Of a stretch of DNA of 64,000 nt, positions 55,001 to 57,499 are shown piece after piece. Location of the stretch: NCBI GenBank assembly GCA_029237695.1, contig CM055265.1:120047078-120111077 (forward strand), written 5' to 3'. The stretch is from Conchocele bisecta. Lineage: Eukaryota > Mollusca > Bivalvia > Lucinida > Thyasiridae. Position numbers and translations under genes: made by a program. Within the stretch, counting starts at the first letter, position 1, and each line of letters opens with the position of its first letter. The notes under the pieces were generated by a model. The model saw only the letters and a program-made list of their open reading frames with translations. It was not told the DNA's origin and ran no database searches.

Positions 55001-57456
55001 TGTTCACACATATTAAAAAAAATCAATCTAAACCCTCAAAATGGTTTTTCCTGCGTTCTAGAGCCAAAATAGTGCTGCAGGGTGGTGTCTACGGCCATGC
55101 ATGTTCCCATTGCTCAAAATATAAGAAAATACATTTATACAAAACAGCTGAGAATTTAAACTGTGGTTCCGTTTCTATATGACCTTATCTGTTTCTGGGA
55201 CGTTAAACCCGTTCACTTTCACTGTTTTGCCATGGTACCAAATAAAGTGGTTACCATGGCAGCAGTATGTTGGTTACAGAATGATTGTAATATTAATTTG
55301 ATGTAATGTGTGTATTTTATGTCGCCGAACATTGTTTAATTACTCAAAATGTCAAGTTGTGTATGAAAACACATTTCGTTGACATGGTAACCGATTGATT
55401 ACTACATGTTACTACATGGTTACTACAGAAATTAGGTTAAGTTACAGAATGACTGTAACATTAATTTCATATAACATATGTTTTTAATGTCATACAAATA
55501 TTTACATTGCTCAAAATGTAAAATCAGTTATTACATTAGTTTTTTTTAAACATTTGCCATGGTAACCAATTAACTCATATGGTTATAGTAGATTTTTTAC
55601 TGAATTAATATTAATTAATTAAATAAATGTTTATATGTCGCTGTCCTTTTTTTTTTATTAAAATGTTAAAATTATGTGCAGAAACACATTTTTTTCAAAA
55701 CCGTTGCCATGGTAACCAATTTCGACAAAAATAAAGCATTTACATGGTATTTTTTACCATTTAAATTGTAGAAATTACAAGAAAATATAGGTATATATTA
55801 ATTTATGTGACATGGTAATGAAATGTATTGCAAATAAGATAAATAAGATAAATAATCACATTTTTGTGGCAAAAACTGTCTTTTTGTCATATTTTACCAC
55901 CCAAAATCAGTTATTTTCCATAAAACATAAAGATCCTTTTGGAACATGTGTATAAAATTGTATTTTATTCAATAAAATTCTCGGTTTTATGCACTTATCT
56001 CCATTAGTTTTCAAGTTATTTTAATAATAATAACATAAAAGCTGTTATTTTACCTGATATCGGTGCCATCGGTTGCCATTCAAATACATAGAGGAAATGA
56101 ACACAATATGTTGCAAAATTCTGATTTACAAACCTTAATAACTTTTGAACCGCTTATCAGATTTTCAAAATCTATAGCTCATTGTAAAGTTCTCGCCATG
56201 CCCTACATGGATGTACCAAATTTTAATGTATATTTCAACTAGAAACAAGAAATGCGTCTGTCGAACGCGGATGCCACCTGCAAAAATACCTAAATCCCCT
56301 ACATATGTTACAATTTCGCGAAACGAAAATGAAACATATTCTCAACAAAACATGTTTCGAGTTTTCGCGATCTTGCGCATAGGCCGAGATCGCGAAAACG
56401 CGAAGCGTGATGGATCGCGAAATGAAAATTTAACATATTCACAACAAAACATGTTTTGACAGTACTGTGCATATGAGAATCGTCTCCTTTCGTGATCTTG
56501 CGCGTAGATCGAGATCTGAAACGAAAATGTAACGTATTCTCAACAAAACATGTTTTGACAGTACTGTACATATGAGACGATTTTCAAGTTTTGTCAGCCA
56601 TATATGCACTCCTCTCTGACCACATTACCTGTACGCTGGCACGGTGATGCACCGTGGGCTAATACGGTGGGTCACGGGGGAACGCGGTGTGCAGCAGATT
56701 CGGTCTTTAAAATATTCCCACGGTGGTGATTTTTGCCTCTCCACTGTGACGGGTGGGATTTCCACCCGACAGGGATTTCCACCCGACACGGTGGGAGGAA
56801 TGTTTATGCCCACTCTCCATCCGATCACGGGGTCGAGTGGGAAGAGGCGCTGAGTGTACTGTACGATGTGGAATTCACACAGACATTGTATCCCGTATTT
56901 TTAAATACAAATAGATGCAAGTTAATTTGATGTGTAATTGATATGGAATTGTTTATTGTAAGGCTAGTGTGTACCGATTTGATGCTTAATACACCGGTGA
57001 ACGGGTTCCTAAGGCTACCCCGAAAACTGGCGTTACGTCCATACTTATCTGGAGCTCTGGGTAGGTCAGTTAATTTGCATAGTCACCCCACAACTTCATC
57101 GCTTTATAGTATACTACCATAGTTATACCATACATAATATCAGTATAAATACTTAAAACTCCCCCATTGTCTATAAGGCTCGATATCATACCCCACCCAC
57201 AACATTCGAGATGGTTCTTTCATTCCCAACCAATGACAAACTCCGAGGTATTCCGATTGTAAACTCATGCCTGCAATCTCATGAGACAAGAAATGGTATA
57301 TTTTCAGAGTTTGGTGAAAGACTCAAAGCCCAAAGTCCACATATAGTTGAACATTAACATTTAGTTTATATCACTAGAGCAATTTTCTATACTAACCCTC
57401 GCACCATCTTTTAACATTTGGCCGAAGCCCGGTGCCTTGGGAACGTGCATCGCCAT
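3815..57456 (-). CDS. CCT8: T-complex protein 1 subunit theta (CCT8), complete 16-exon gene
   Basis: This gene encodes one of the eight subunits of the cytosolic chaperonin ring CCT/TRiC, which folds actin, tubulin and other proteins with ATP. Coding exons on the minus strand are 57397-57456, 41082-41172, 36166-36377, 31625-31694, 30147-30275, 29730-29791, 28280-28417, 27348-27419, 23388-23561, 18462-18549, 11074-11189, 9481-9552, 8320-8412, 7245-7316, 5617-5736 and 3815-3883. They sum to 1,638 nt (545 aa plus TGA), close to the roughly 548 aa of vertebrate CCT8. All introns have GT/AG borders and all phases match. ATP-site motifs are intact: GPHGQNK (48-54), TNDAATI (66-72), GDGTN (98-102; theta has N where most subunits have T) and VPGGGATE (409-416). 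The apical domain carries [10 protein letters not shown], and RGSTDN (378-383) marks the return to the intermediate domain. The order equatorial, intermediate, apical, intermediate, equatorial is preserved. The start is the ATG at 57454-57456, giving the family N-terminus [11 protein letters not shown]. Introns range from 355 bp to 16.2 kb and are mostly repeats. Confidence 0.96.
3898..4336. mobile_element. GGAATGAATGG-family MITE, copy 2, at the last CCT8 acceptor
   Basis: This copy shares both ends with 2711-3065 but has about 90 bp of extra inverted sequence in the hairpin loop (about 3970-4070, ACAATTTTCGAA and its inverse around A- and T-rich runs). It ends about 15 nt before the exon 16 acceptor. 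Confidence 0.7.
4366..4675 (+). repeat. GGTTCGATCCC SINE-like repeat copy
   Basis: It starts GTTTGTTTGTTTATTAGTG, carries GGTTCGATCCC and ends CCCACACC, then passes directly into a tRNA-derived SINE on the other strand. Confidence 0.6.
4676..4834 (-). mobile_element. tRNA-derived SINE copy
   Basis: On the minus strand the head reads ATGGATTGTGGCCTAGG with an A-box-like region and GGTTCAAACC as B box, followed by the shared body CCCACTGGTCTGTCGGATG. Confidence 0.6.
4975..5212. mobile_element. Palindromic MITE (AAAGTATACTTTG family), copy a
   Basis: A long imperfect palindrome whose centre is the perfect hairpin around GCCAAAATGGC, with repeated AAAGTATACTTTG near the end and a terminal TGGTGAAATAGGCTAC. 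Seven copies occur in the window; this one lacks the standard left end. Confidence 0.75.
5617..5736 (-). CDS. CCT8: CCT8 exon 15 (residues 484-523)
   Basis: A phase-0 exon of 40 codons encoding [20 protein letters not shown] and [10 protein letters not shown]. The block [12 protein letters not shown] and the terminal VDQ are the conserved end of the equatorial domain. The acceptor is CCATAG and the donor CAG|GTTTGT. Confidence 0.96.
5737..6640. other. Intron 14 sequence with no recognised element
   Basis: AT-rich intron with no exon-like segment. A few weak similarities to repeats were seen, none with clear ends. Confidence 0.4.
6640..6775. repeat. Palindrome around GTGTCCTCCGGACAC
   Basis: ATTTCATTAGAATTGTGTCC at 6690-6709 is mirrored by GGACACAATTCTAATGAAAT. 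The arms resemble the centre of the GCTCCAGATAAG MITE family. Confidence 0.5.
6955..7176 (-). mobile_element. TTAACCCTTAC MITE (piggyBac-like ends)
   Basis: The sequence is the reverse of 30822-31059, ending GTAAGGGTTAA at about 7166-7176, with the shared CAGACGACA and GACAGCACTT blocks. The left end is degraded. Confidence 0.5.
7245..7316 (-). CDS. CCT8: CCT8 exon 14 (residues 460-483)
   Basis: A phase-0 exon of 24 codons, [20 protein letters not shown] then VDIE. It matches the segment in theta that ends GLDIE. The acceptor is CTTGTAG and the donor GAG|GTACGT. Confidence 0.95.
7854..8096. mobile_element. Palindromic MITE with GGCCCGTTTCACTAAAC ends, copy 1
   Basis: The ends GGGTCCGTTTCACTAAACG and AGTGAAACGGGCCCC are inverted. 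The centre AGCATAGGCTGCATAAGCAG forms a near-perfect hairpin. CTGG flanks both sides. Copies are at 28711-28953 and 29107-29364. Confidence 0.7.
8320..8412 (-). CDS. CCT8: CCT8 exon 13 (residues 429-459)
   Basis: A phase-0 exon of 31 codons encoding [20 protein letters not shown] and [11 protein letters not shown]. This is the equatorial helix pair [14 protein letters not shown] and the conserved IAENAG. The acceptor is TTTCAG and the donor AAG|GTAAGT. Confidence 0.96.
8990..9180 (+). repeat. Two truncated GGTTCGATCCC-family fragments
   Basis: Two 5' fragments lie head to tail, each beginning near TTATTGGTGTTTAA. The second carries GCCGGGCAAACAGGTTAG. Confidence 0.5.
9222..9466. mobile_element. 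Palindromic MITE with GGCTGTGACTGGAGAAATGG ends
   Basis: The end GGCTGTGACTGGAGAAAT is repeated inverted at 9438-9460. The middle is rich in CTGATCAGGATCTGCAC-type words. Related copies are at 19270-19500, 29520-29708 and 32270-32340. It ends about 15 nt from the exon 12 donor. Confidence 0.65.
9481..9552 (-). CDS. CCT8: CCT8 exon 12 (residues 405-428)
   Basis: A phase-0 exon of 24 codons, [20 protein letters not shown] then [17 protein letters not shown] lies at the equatorial nucleotide site. MITE sequence comes to within about 15-35 bp of both splice sites. Confidence 0.96.
9587..9874. mobile_element. Palindromic AAAGTATACTTTG MITE, copy b
   Basis: A full-length copy from GTAGCCGATTTCACC to TGGTGAAATAGACTAC with the central ATTATCACAGCC hairpin. 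It starts 34 bp upstream of the exon 12 acceptor. Confidence 0.8.
10021..10232. mobile_element. GAGACACGCCA MITE, second copy
   Basis: It shares the ends and the CAAAATTTACAATATTTTCC block with 1455-1732, but the central hairpin is lost. Confidence 0.55.
10497..10785. mobile_element. Palindromic AAAGTATACTTTG MITE, copy c
   Basis: A full-length copy with both GTAGCC/GGCTAC ends. The central hairpin has lost one GGCTGTGATA arm. Confidence 0.8.
11074..11189 (-). CDS. CCT8: CCT8 exon 11 (residues 366-404)
   Basis: The exon encodes [20 protein letters not shown] and then [24 protein letters not shown] and ERAINDGVN are hallmark CCT blocks at the return to the intermediate and equatorial domains. 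The donor CGA|GTAAGT is phase 0. Intron 10, on its 5' side, is 7.3 kb of tandem arrays and MITEs. Confidence 0.96.
11640..12720. repeat. Tandem array, about 150-bp unit
   Basis: The word CTTTCCGCAAGC recurs at about 11701, 11850, 12000, 12151, 12300 and 12448, spacing 148-151 bp. Each unit also carries ATGATGATAAACACCCATG and GCAGAGATATAGTACACG. Several minus-strand ORFs here are products of the repeat and not genes. Confidence 0.85.
12735..13700. repeat. Tandem array, about 192-bp unit
   Basis: ACATGTTGGATAGT recurs at about 12799, 12989, 13181, 13385 and 13577. Each unit has TTTGGTGGTCCTAGGTGGTA. The 204-bp unit contains an extra CCGCCCGCCCG tract also seen at the array end (13700-13720). 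Confidence 0.85.
13767..13862. mobile_element. AAAGTATACTTTG MITE, right half only (copy d)
   Basis: It begins at AAAAATTAATAAATTTATCC and runs to the GGCTAC end. The left half is missing at the junction with the tandem array. Confidence 0.65.
14064..14356. mobile_element. Palindromic AAAGTATACTTTG MITE, copy e
   Basis: A full-length copy from GTAGCCGATTTC to GAAATAGGCTAC. It abuts the next MITE with at most 2 bp between them. Confidence 0.8.
14358..14769. mobile_element. MITE with GCTCCAGATAAG ends, copy 1
   Basis: The ends GGCTCCAGATAAG and CTTATCTGGAGCTC are inverted. A perfect central hairpin is built on GTCTCCTTGGAGAC flanked by AATTCTAATGAAATACCAAG. Copies are at 30335-30725 and 37109-37411. 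The 139-aa ORF spanning it is not a gene. Confidence 0.75.
14890..15120. repeat. Homopolymer-rich GGGTCGGTCGG repeat
   Basis: GGTCGGTCGG words are interleaved with long A or T runs. A related segment is at 18105-18245. The bounding words match fragments near 34970 (GAACGCGGATGCCACC). Confidence 0.6.
15505..17515. mobile_element. Tandem-core dispersed element, about 160-bp units
   Basis: The element starts ATAACAAGAGCTGTAGGAG and ends GAATAGTCGAGCTAAAAA. Between them are about 11 degenerate units with TGATGTACATCACTAGGAG and AACCTTAACCAAGG. The plan (fixed ends, tandem core, ACAAGAG start) resembles pearl/Helitron-type non-autonomous elements of bivalves. That class assignment is an inference. 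Confidence 0.65.
17860..18015. repeat. Single unit of the GTGGATTTGGCACAGGG repeat
   Basis: It shares GGCAGGGCGGTAGAGGACC and TTTACCCGAGCGTTAA with the tandem units at 46240-49440. Confidence 0.6.
18462..18549 (-). CDS. CCT8: CCT8 exon 10 (residues 337-366)
   Basis: The exon encodes [20 protein letters not shown] and DTPVIVFKQ. It matches the apical loop and strand that in theta begins TPP and ends VVFK. The acceptor is GTTACAG and the donor CAAG|GTGAGA, one base into Glu366. Confidence 0.93.
18637..20240. mobile_element. AAAGTATACTTTG MITE, copy f, split by an insertion
   Basis: The left part is 18637-18917 and the right part 20212-20240 (TACTTTGCAATGTTGG to GGCTAC). The two join at AAGTATACTTTGC as in the other copies once one TA is removed. 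Confidence 0.85.
18918..20211. mobile_element. Tc1/mariner- or pogo-like element nested in a MITE
   Basis: The ends CAGTCCAACCTCTCTACAAC and GGAGGTGGGACTG are inverted, and TA is duplicated at 18916-18917 and 20212-20213. The ends are rich in GGCCGTTNNAGAGAGG-type words. The internal 1.3 kb contains a degraded CTGATCAGGATC-type MITE and no transposase ORF, so it is non-autonomous. Confidence 0.75.
20242..20440. repeat. Short inverted CAACCTCTCTAAACCGGACA repeats
   Basis: Hairpins built on CTCTAAACCGGACACCCTGG and its inverse occur at 20245-20310 and 20368-20430, with a relative at 18573-18632. They resemble miniature derivatives of pogo/Tigger-type termini. Confidence 0.5.
20560..22160. repeat. 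Region of ACGTTGTA/TACACG-type direct repeats
   Basis: A 76-78-bp direct repeat (20636 and 20714; GTTTAAACGTATAATACGG) and a second about 75-bp pair (about 21880 and 21955; ACACGGATTACACGC) flank a middle with no repeats. CGTGTA, ACGTT and TACACG words are strongly over-represented. No protein was recognised. Confidence 0.5.
22198..22300 (+). mobile_element. tRNA-derived SINE, 3' part
   Basis: CCACTGGTCTGTCGGATGAG to GGGATGTTAAACCC matches the body and tail of the SINE at 23014-23202, in the opposite orientation. Another tail copy is at 55138-55225. Confidence 0.55.
22378..22592. mobile_element. piggyBac-like MITE, first of a fused pair
   Basis: The ends TTAACCCTTCCTACGCTG and CAGCGTAGTAAGGGTTAA are inverted, with a central GTCTCCACTGGAGAC hairpin. 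TTAA flanks both sides as expected for piggyBac-type integration. Confidence 0.7.
22589..22808. mobile_element. piggyBac-like MITE, second of a fused pair
   Basis: It runs from TTAACCCTTTCATCCC to GTGTTGAAAGGGTTAA and shares the TTAA at 22589-22592 with its neighbour. A related copy is at about 32450-32640 and half-copies lie at 7363-7420 and 26177-26230. Confidence 0.7.
22855..22940. repeat. Perfect 86-bp palindrome
   Basis: Two 43-base arms meet with no spacer at GATATC (22895-22900). The outermost bases are ATTAGGAAG and CTTCCTAAT. Confidence 0.9.
23014..23202 (-). mobile_element. tRNA-derived SINE, best copy
   Basis: Read on the minus strand it starts GGGATGGATTGTGGCCTAGG, has a tRNA-like A box (GGCCTAGGGGTTAG) and B box (GGGTTCAAGCC), then a non-tRNA body ending near GTGGGACATTTA. 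A second truncated copy follows at 23274-23337. Copies also lie at 4676-4834 and 41719-41823. Confidence 0.7.
23388..23561 (-). CDS. CCT8: CCT8 exon 9 (residues 279-336), apical domain core
   Basis: A phase-0 exon of 58 codons encoding [20 protein letters not shown], then [19 protein letters not shown] and [22 protein letters not shown] is the clearest theta-specific signature in the window. It is markedly GC-rich against the AT-rich introns. The donor is ATT|GTAAGT. Confidence 0.97.
24478..27240. mobile_element. PIF/Harbinger-like element with TTA duplication
   Basis: The ends GGGCTGTTCCATTAAAACAT and ATGTTTTACTGGAACAGCCC are inverted, with TTA at 24475-24477 and 27241-27243. A 3-bp TWA duplication is characteristic of PIF/Harbinger. 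Inside are a roughly 100-bp duplication (24720-24900), two GC-tract repeat units (25441-25790) and a partial piggyBac-like end (26177). No transposase was recognised. Confidence 0.65.
25430..25790 (+). repeat. Two direct copies of a CTCGTTCGTCGACTGAG repeat with C tracts
   Basis: Units start at about 25446 and 25588 and share GAGGAAGCCATTTCCTGCAT. C runs of 10 or more are present in each. Related sequence is at 42780-43130. Confidence 0.65.
27348..27419 (-). CDS. CCT8: CCT8 exon 8 (residues 255-278)
   Basis: A phase-0 exon of 24 codons, [20 protein letters not shown] then LVEQ. It corresponds to the apical helix that follows TETKG in theta. The donor is CAG|GTTAGT. A large nested insertion lies just beyond it, in intron 8. 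Confidence 0.95.
27709..27988. mobile_element. Palindromic AAAGTATACTTTG MITE, copy g
   Basis: A near full-length copy in intron 7 ending GGTGAAATAGGCTAC. It is inverted relative to copies b and c, as judged from the order of the long and short AAAGTATACTTTG blocks. Confidence 0.75.
28280..28417 (-). CDS. CCT8: CCT8 exon 7 (residues 209-254), apical domain
   Basis: A phase-0 exon of 46 codons with [18 protein letters not shown] followed by [17 protein letters not shown]. This is the apical-domain entry conserved in all CCT subunits (GMVF, KIAV). The acceptor is TTGCAG and the donor AAG|GTGAGC. Confidence 0.96.
28711..28953. mobile_element. GGCCCGTTTCACTAAAC MITE, copy 2
   Basis: It has the same ends and the same AGCATAGGCTGCATATGCTG centre as 7854-8096. 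CTGG lies at both outer borders. Confidence 0.7.
29107..29364. mobile_element. GGCCCGTTTCACTAAAC MITE, copy 3
   Basis: The third copy lies about 150 bp from copy 2. Its centre is extended by a few bases around ATAATCATTATG. Confidence 0.7.
29520..29708. mobile_element. GACTGGAGAAATGG-type MITE, partial
   Basis: The right end CCCTATTTCTCCAGTCACAG and the GATCAGACTGTGCGGATGCA hairpin are present. The left end is degraded. It lies about 20 nt downstream of the exon 6 donor. Confidence 0.55.
29730..29791 (-). CDS. CCT8: CCT8 exon 6 (residues 188-208)
   Basis: This 62-nt exon encodes [28 protein letters not shown] aligns with the theta block that leads into the apical domain. The donor is TTA|GTAAGT. 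The intron on its 5' side is the shortest of the gene at 355 bp. Confidence 0.94.
30147..30275 (-). CDS. CCT8: CCT8 exon 5 (residues 145-188)
   Basis: The exon encodes [18 protein letters not shown] and then [20 protein letters not shown], the start of the intermediate domain. The block [10 protein letters not shown] is a theta signature. The acceptor is TTGCAG and the donor TGTG|GTAGGT, one base into Val188. Confidence 0.96.
30335..30725. mobile_element. GCTCCAGATAAG MITE, copy 2 (inverted)
   Basis: It has the same ends as 14358-14769. The central hairpin is replaced by a direct duplication of TTGGAGACAATTCTAATG, 50 bp apart. Confidence 0.7.
30822..31059. mobile_element. piggyBac-like MITE between TTAA sites
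   Basis: It runs from CCCTTACACCGC to GTCTAAGGG with TTAA at 30818-30821 and 31060-31063, and a GATTCTGAAGTGCTGTCAAA hairpin at the centre. An inverted relative is at 6955-7176. Confidence 0.7.
31164..31475. mobile_element. GAGCTCCAGTTAAG MITE, subfamily b, copy 1
   Basis: The ends are related to the GCTCCAGATAAG family but the body differs (GTGCGTATTGGCG, TTTAGTTGAGCTGCAAAAAG-type, GGGGGTATAATACTC). The second copy at 31808-32161 lies on the other side of exon 4. Confidence 0.65.
31625..31694 (-). CDS. CCT8: CCT8 exon 4 (residues 122-145)
   Basis: This 70-nt exon encodes [20 protein letters not shown] followed by ILP, then the first base of Asp145. It matches the equatorial segment that follows LLRI in theta subunits. 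The acceptor is TTTAG and the donor CCAG|GTATGG. Confidence 0.94.
31808..32161. mobile_element. GAGCTCCAGTTAAG MITE, subfamily b, copy 2
   Basis: It is in the same orientation as 31164-31475 with the same right end TTATCTGGAGCTCTAAC and a centre palindrome AAACTGCGTTTGC. Together the two bracket CCT8 exon 4. Confidence 0.65.
32650..32767 (-). pseudogene. Unidentified exon-like coding fragment
   Basis: The minus strand follows an AG with an open frame reading [20 protein letters not shown] then [15 protein letters not shown], after which a GTAGAT donor-like site or repeat begins. It is GC-richer than its surroundings, with a basic, codon-like composition unlike the repeats. It does not match CCT8 and I do not recognise the family. 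It could be a captured exon or transposon-protein remnant. Confidence 0.25.
33130..33196. repeat. Perfect 27-bp-arm hairpin
   Basis: ATTTGGCCTGCTAAAATGG and its inverse flank a 13-nt AT-rich loop. No mismatch was seen in the arms. Confidence 0.85.
33392..33470 (+). tRNA. tRNA-like sequence (probable pseudogene or SINE head)
   Basis: The sequence contains CAGCTCAGATGGTAGAGTG, a strong tRNA D-arm/A-box match, and CGAGCTCGAGCCTCGGAC, a T-arm and acceptor match pairing with the 5' GTCC. It is 79 nt long. No regular anticodon stem could be drawn, and T runs follow (pol III terminator-like). A functional tRNA is unlikely. Confidence 0.3.
33781..34176 (-). repeat. GGTTCGATCCC SINE-like repeat, most complete copy
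   Basis: On the minus strand it runs from TTTGTTTGTTTATTAG through GGGTTCGATCCCATTTTAAC to GCTCCCACCTGCCACCCACC. About 396 bp; it serves as the reference for the truncated copies. Confidence 0.65.
34744..36095 (+). mobile_element. Tandem-core element, family A copy 1 (186-bp units)
   Basis: The element begins AACAAGAGTGCCGCAAGTCA and ends with a GCCGCCCGCCCG tract followed by GGTAAAACATAATA. Five units of about 186-190 bp each carry GGTGCACATCTTCAATATG and ACTGAACGGTTTCGGAGG. This copy lacks the two insertions found in copy 2. Confidence 0.75.
36112..36161. mobile_element. Truncated subfamily-b MITE end at the exon 3 donor
   Basis: TTTGAAATCAGGGGGTACAA to TTATCTGGAGCTCTGG matches the right end of 31164-31475. 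The terminus falls about 5 nt inside intron 3 from the exon 3 donor. A similar orphan end is at 57036-57061. Confidence 0.65.
36166..36377 (-). CDS. CCT8: CCT8 exon 3 (residues 51-121), ATP-binding core
   Basis: The longest exon (212 nt) encodes [20 protein letters not shown] and [15 protein letters not shown], so it holds the two strongest nucleotide-binding motifs. It ends LLRM at the unusual donor ATG|GTACGC. A mobile-element end starts about 5 nt into the intron. A 137-aa ORF in another frame over this exon is a shadow. Confidence 0.96.
36424..37105. repeat. GGTTCGATCCC repeat interrupted by a two-unit tandem repeat
   Basis: The SINE-like repeat is split: 36424-36520 and 36890-37105. Between them are two units of about 170 bp with AAATAAACTTTGTGCATCTAC and AGGCAAAATTCCAAGTC. 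Confidence 0.5.
37109..37411. mobile_element. GCTCCAGATAAG MITE, copy 3
   Basis: It matches copy 1 at both ends but has lost the central hairpin and about 100 bp. Confidence 0.65.
37663..38000 (-). mobile_element. GGAATGAATGG MITE, copy 3, nested
   Basis: It is inverted relative to the copies at 2711 and 3898. Copy 1 of family A reads GTATACTAATTTAGGC at the same site, so the insertion occurred at TA with a short duplication. Confidence 0.8.
38084..40644 (+). mobile_element. ACAAGAGGCCC element with five ~450-bp tandem units, nested
   Basis: The left end is ACAAGAGGCCCAAATGGGCC and the right end CTTTGCTCAGGTGAGTTAA. Five units with CCATATGAACAAATCTGAA recur at about 38346, 38787, 39261, 39714 and 40156, spacing 441-474 bp. 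It sits inside a 186-bp unit at TAAGTTAA. ORFs of 60-87 aa in the units are repeat products. Confidence 0.75.
41082..41172 (-). CDS. CCT8: CCT8 exon 2 (residues 21-51)
   Basis: The exon begins after TTTACAG and encodes [12 protein letters not shown], then [18 protein letters not shown] and the first base of Gly51. This is the equatorial helix and start of the nucleotide loop, with GPHG where vertebrates have GPNG. The donor is CACG|GTAAAC. Confidence 0.95.
41719..41823 (-). mobile_element. tRNA-derived SINE, 5' part
   Basis: On the minus strand it shows ATGGGTTGTGACCTAGG, an A-box region and GGTTCAAACATC as a decayed B box. Confidence 0.55.
42080..42270. repeat. GAGAATCGTCTCCTAAGACG hairpin family
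   Basis: Two inverted pairs around AATCGTCTAAGGAGACAATT and AATCGTCTTAGGAAACGATT lie here. Others lie at 43395-43560, 52095-52135, 52420-52450, 52590-52700 and 53110-53140. They share the sense TGTTTTGNCAGCACATGAGA. Confidence 0.5.
42761..43130. mobile_element. G-tract MITE with CAGGCCCGTANCC ends
   Basis: The ends ACAGGCCCGTAGCCAG and GGATACGGGCCTGCA are inverted. The inside has two poly-G blocks (43008-43039 and 43041-43065) and a C block at 43094-43106. A 177-aa proline-rich ORF on the minus strand is a by-product of the G run. Confidence 0.55.
43140..43740. repeat. CpG-rich TCTCGCGTTTTCGCGATC repeats
   Basis: Many copies on both strands of CGCGTTTTCGC and its inverse. The same words recur at 42540-42600, 52130-52390, 52520-52570 and 56320-56530, always near the GAGAATCGTCTCC hairpins. 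Confidence 0.5.
43741..44990. other. Intron 1 sequence, largely unassigned
   Basis: It contains a threefold TCACTTTTGTCAAG repeat (about 44050-44095) and two related units with CAACGTTAAGTTT (44150-44350). The rest is AT-rich with no coding signal. Confidence 0.4.
45240..45376 (-). pseudogene. Short open fragment with a PIP-box-like motif
   Basis: The minus strand reads [20 protein letters not shown] then [26 protein letters not shown] resembles a degenerate PCNA-interacting box with basic flanks, seen at the termini of some nuclear and transposon proteins. An in-frame stop precedes it by five codons, so it would need splicing. It may be chance. Confidence 0.18.
45830..46210 (+). repeat. Two tandem units with AGGGTGTTCGAGTTATGCTC
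   Basis: Units begin at about 45876 and 46030, roughly 155 bp apart, sharing AACAAAGGGAGATA and AAGAGTTGTCATTCTT. Confidence 0.6.
46240..49445 (+). repeat. Tandem array with GGACGAACGTGGATTTGGCA, split by an LTR
   Basis: Units lie at 46240-46499 and 49047-49445 and carry GTAGAGGACCATTAGAGCA and TTTACCCGAGCG. The spacing is about 170-185 bp. The gap is filled by the 2.5-kb element at 46500-49046. Confidence 0.7.
46500..49046 (+). mobile_element. Candidate solo LTR (2,547 bp) with 5-bp duplication
   Basis: It begins TGTCGCGTGACACG and ends ATGACCTTGACA, with GCGGG repeated at 46495-46499 and 49047-49051. Uninterrupted units read TTGGCGGGGGCAGG at the same point. A TATATAAG box lies at 47501-47508 and a cluster of TTCCGG/TCCGG sites at 48070-48245. 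There are no gag/pol reading frames and no internal second LTR, so a solo LTR is the simplest reading. Orientation is from the TATA box only. A large non-LTR insertion is the alternative. Confidence 0.6.
49446..50520. other. Intron 1, unassigned AT-rich stretch
   Basis: It starts with a doubled AAAGCAGGCGCGACAAAAA segment (49449-49540). The rest shows no repeat ends or coding signal. Confidence 0.4.
50521..50960. repeat. GTTGAGGCTATACCT repeats
   Basis: Three units of about 90-130 bp carry CACTTGTTGAGGCTATACC followed by TCTGATNAGGRTCTACAC. The left border CTGTAGAACCTCTATAATG resembles a pogo-type terminus. Confidence 0.5.
51144..51248. repeat. 105-bp near-perfect hairpin
   Basis: Arms 51144-51193 and 51201-51248 are inverse, beginning TGTAGATGAATATTAAG. 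The only visible difference is one extra CA step in the left arm. Confidence 0.85.
51250..52015. other. Intron 1, unassigned with overlapping short ORFs
   Basis: ORFs on both strands over 51240-51550 (73-96 aa) have no recognisable domain. Bases 51760-51970 hold CACGGTGGGA/CTCCCACGGTG inverted words also seen at 56630-56850. Confidence 0.35.
52015..52720. repeat. Cluster of GAGAATCGTCTCC hairpins and CpG-rich repeats
   Basis: Four GAGAATCGTCTCC-like sites and several CGCGAAAAYGCGA words, the same mix as 42080-43740. It suggests one decayed repeat family duplicated in intron 1. Confidence 0.45.
52860..53905. other. Intron 1, unassigned, with a poly-C run
   Basis: A C run is at 53482-53498. 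ORFs at 53518-53827 are not supported by any motif. Confidence 0.35.
55229..56100. repeat. Degenerate array with GTTGCCATGGTAACC motifs
   Basis: GTTGCCATGGTAACC or close variants occur at about 55230, 55250 (inverted), 55384, 55554, 55705 and 56070. Between them are recurring TTACAGAATGANTGTAA and TACTCAAAATGTNAA words at about 150-170 bp spacing. It looks like an old tandem repeat. Confidence 0.55.
56230..56580. repeat. Mixed CpG-rich and ACAAAACATGTTTTGACAG repeats
   Basis: Three AACGAAAATGNAACATATTC units and two AGTACTGTNCATATGAGA words. The left border AACAAGAAATGCGTCTGTCG also occurs at 34971. Confidence 0.5.
56860..57396. other. Start of intron 1, little structure
   Basis: An orphan MITE end (TTATCTGGAGCTCTGG) lies at 57045-57060. 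Otherwise there is nothing recognisable up to the exon 1 donor. Confidence 0.45.
57397..57456 (-). CDS. CCT8: CCT8 exon 1 (residues 1-20)
   Basis: The exon holds the start codon and encodes [11 protein letters not shown] followed by GQMLKDGAR, the conserved theta N-terminus. The donor is GCGAGG|GTTAGT and leaves phase 0. An AG follows a pyrimidine-rich stretch about 30 nt upstream of the ATG, so a separate 5' UTR exon is possible. The next exon is 16.2 kb away. Confidence 0.93.
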
Positions 57457-57499
57457 GTTTTGAGATCTGTGCAGTATTTGGTCTACCTGCAAAATAGGG

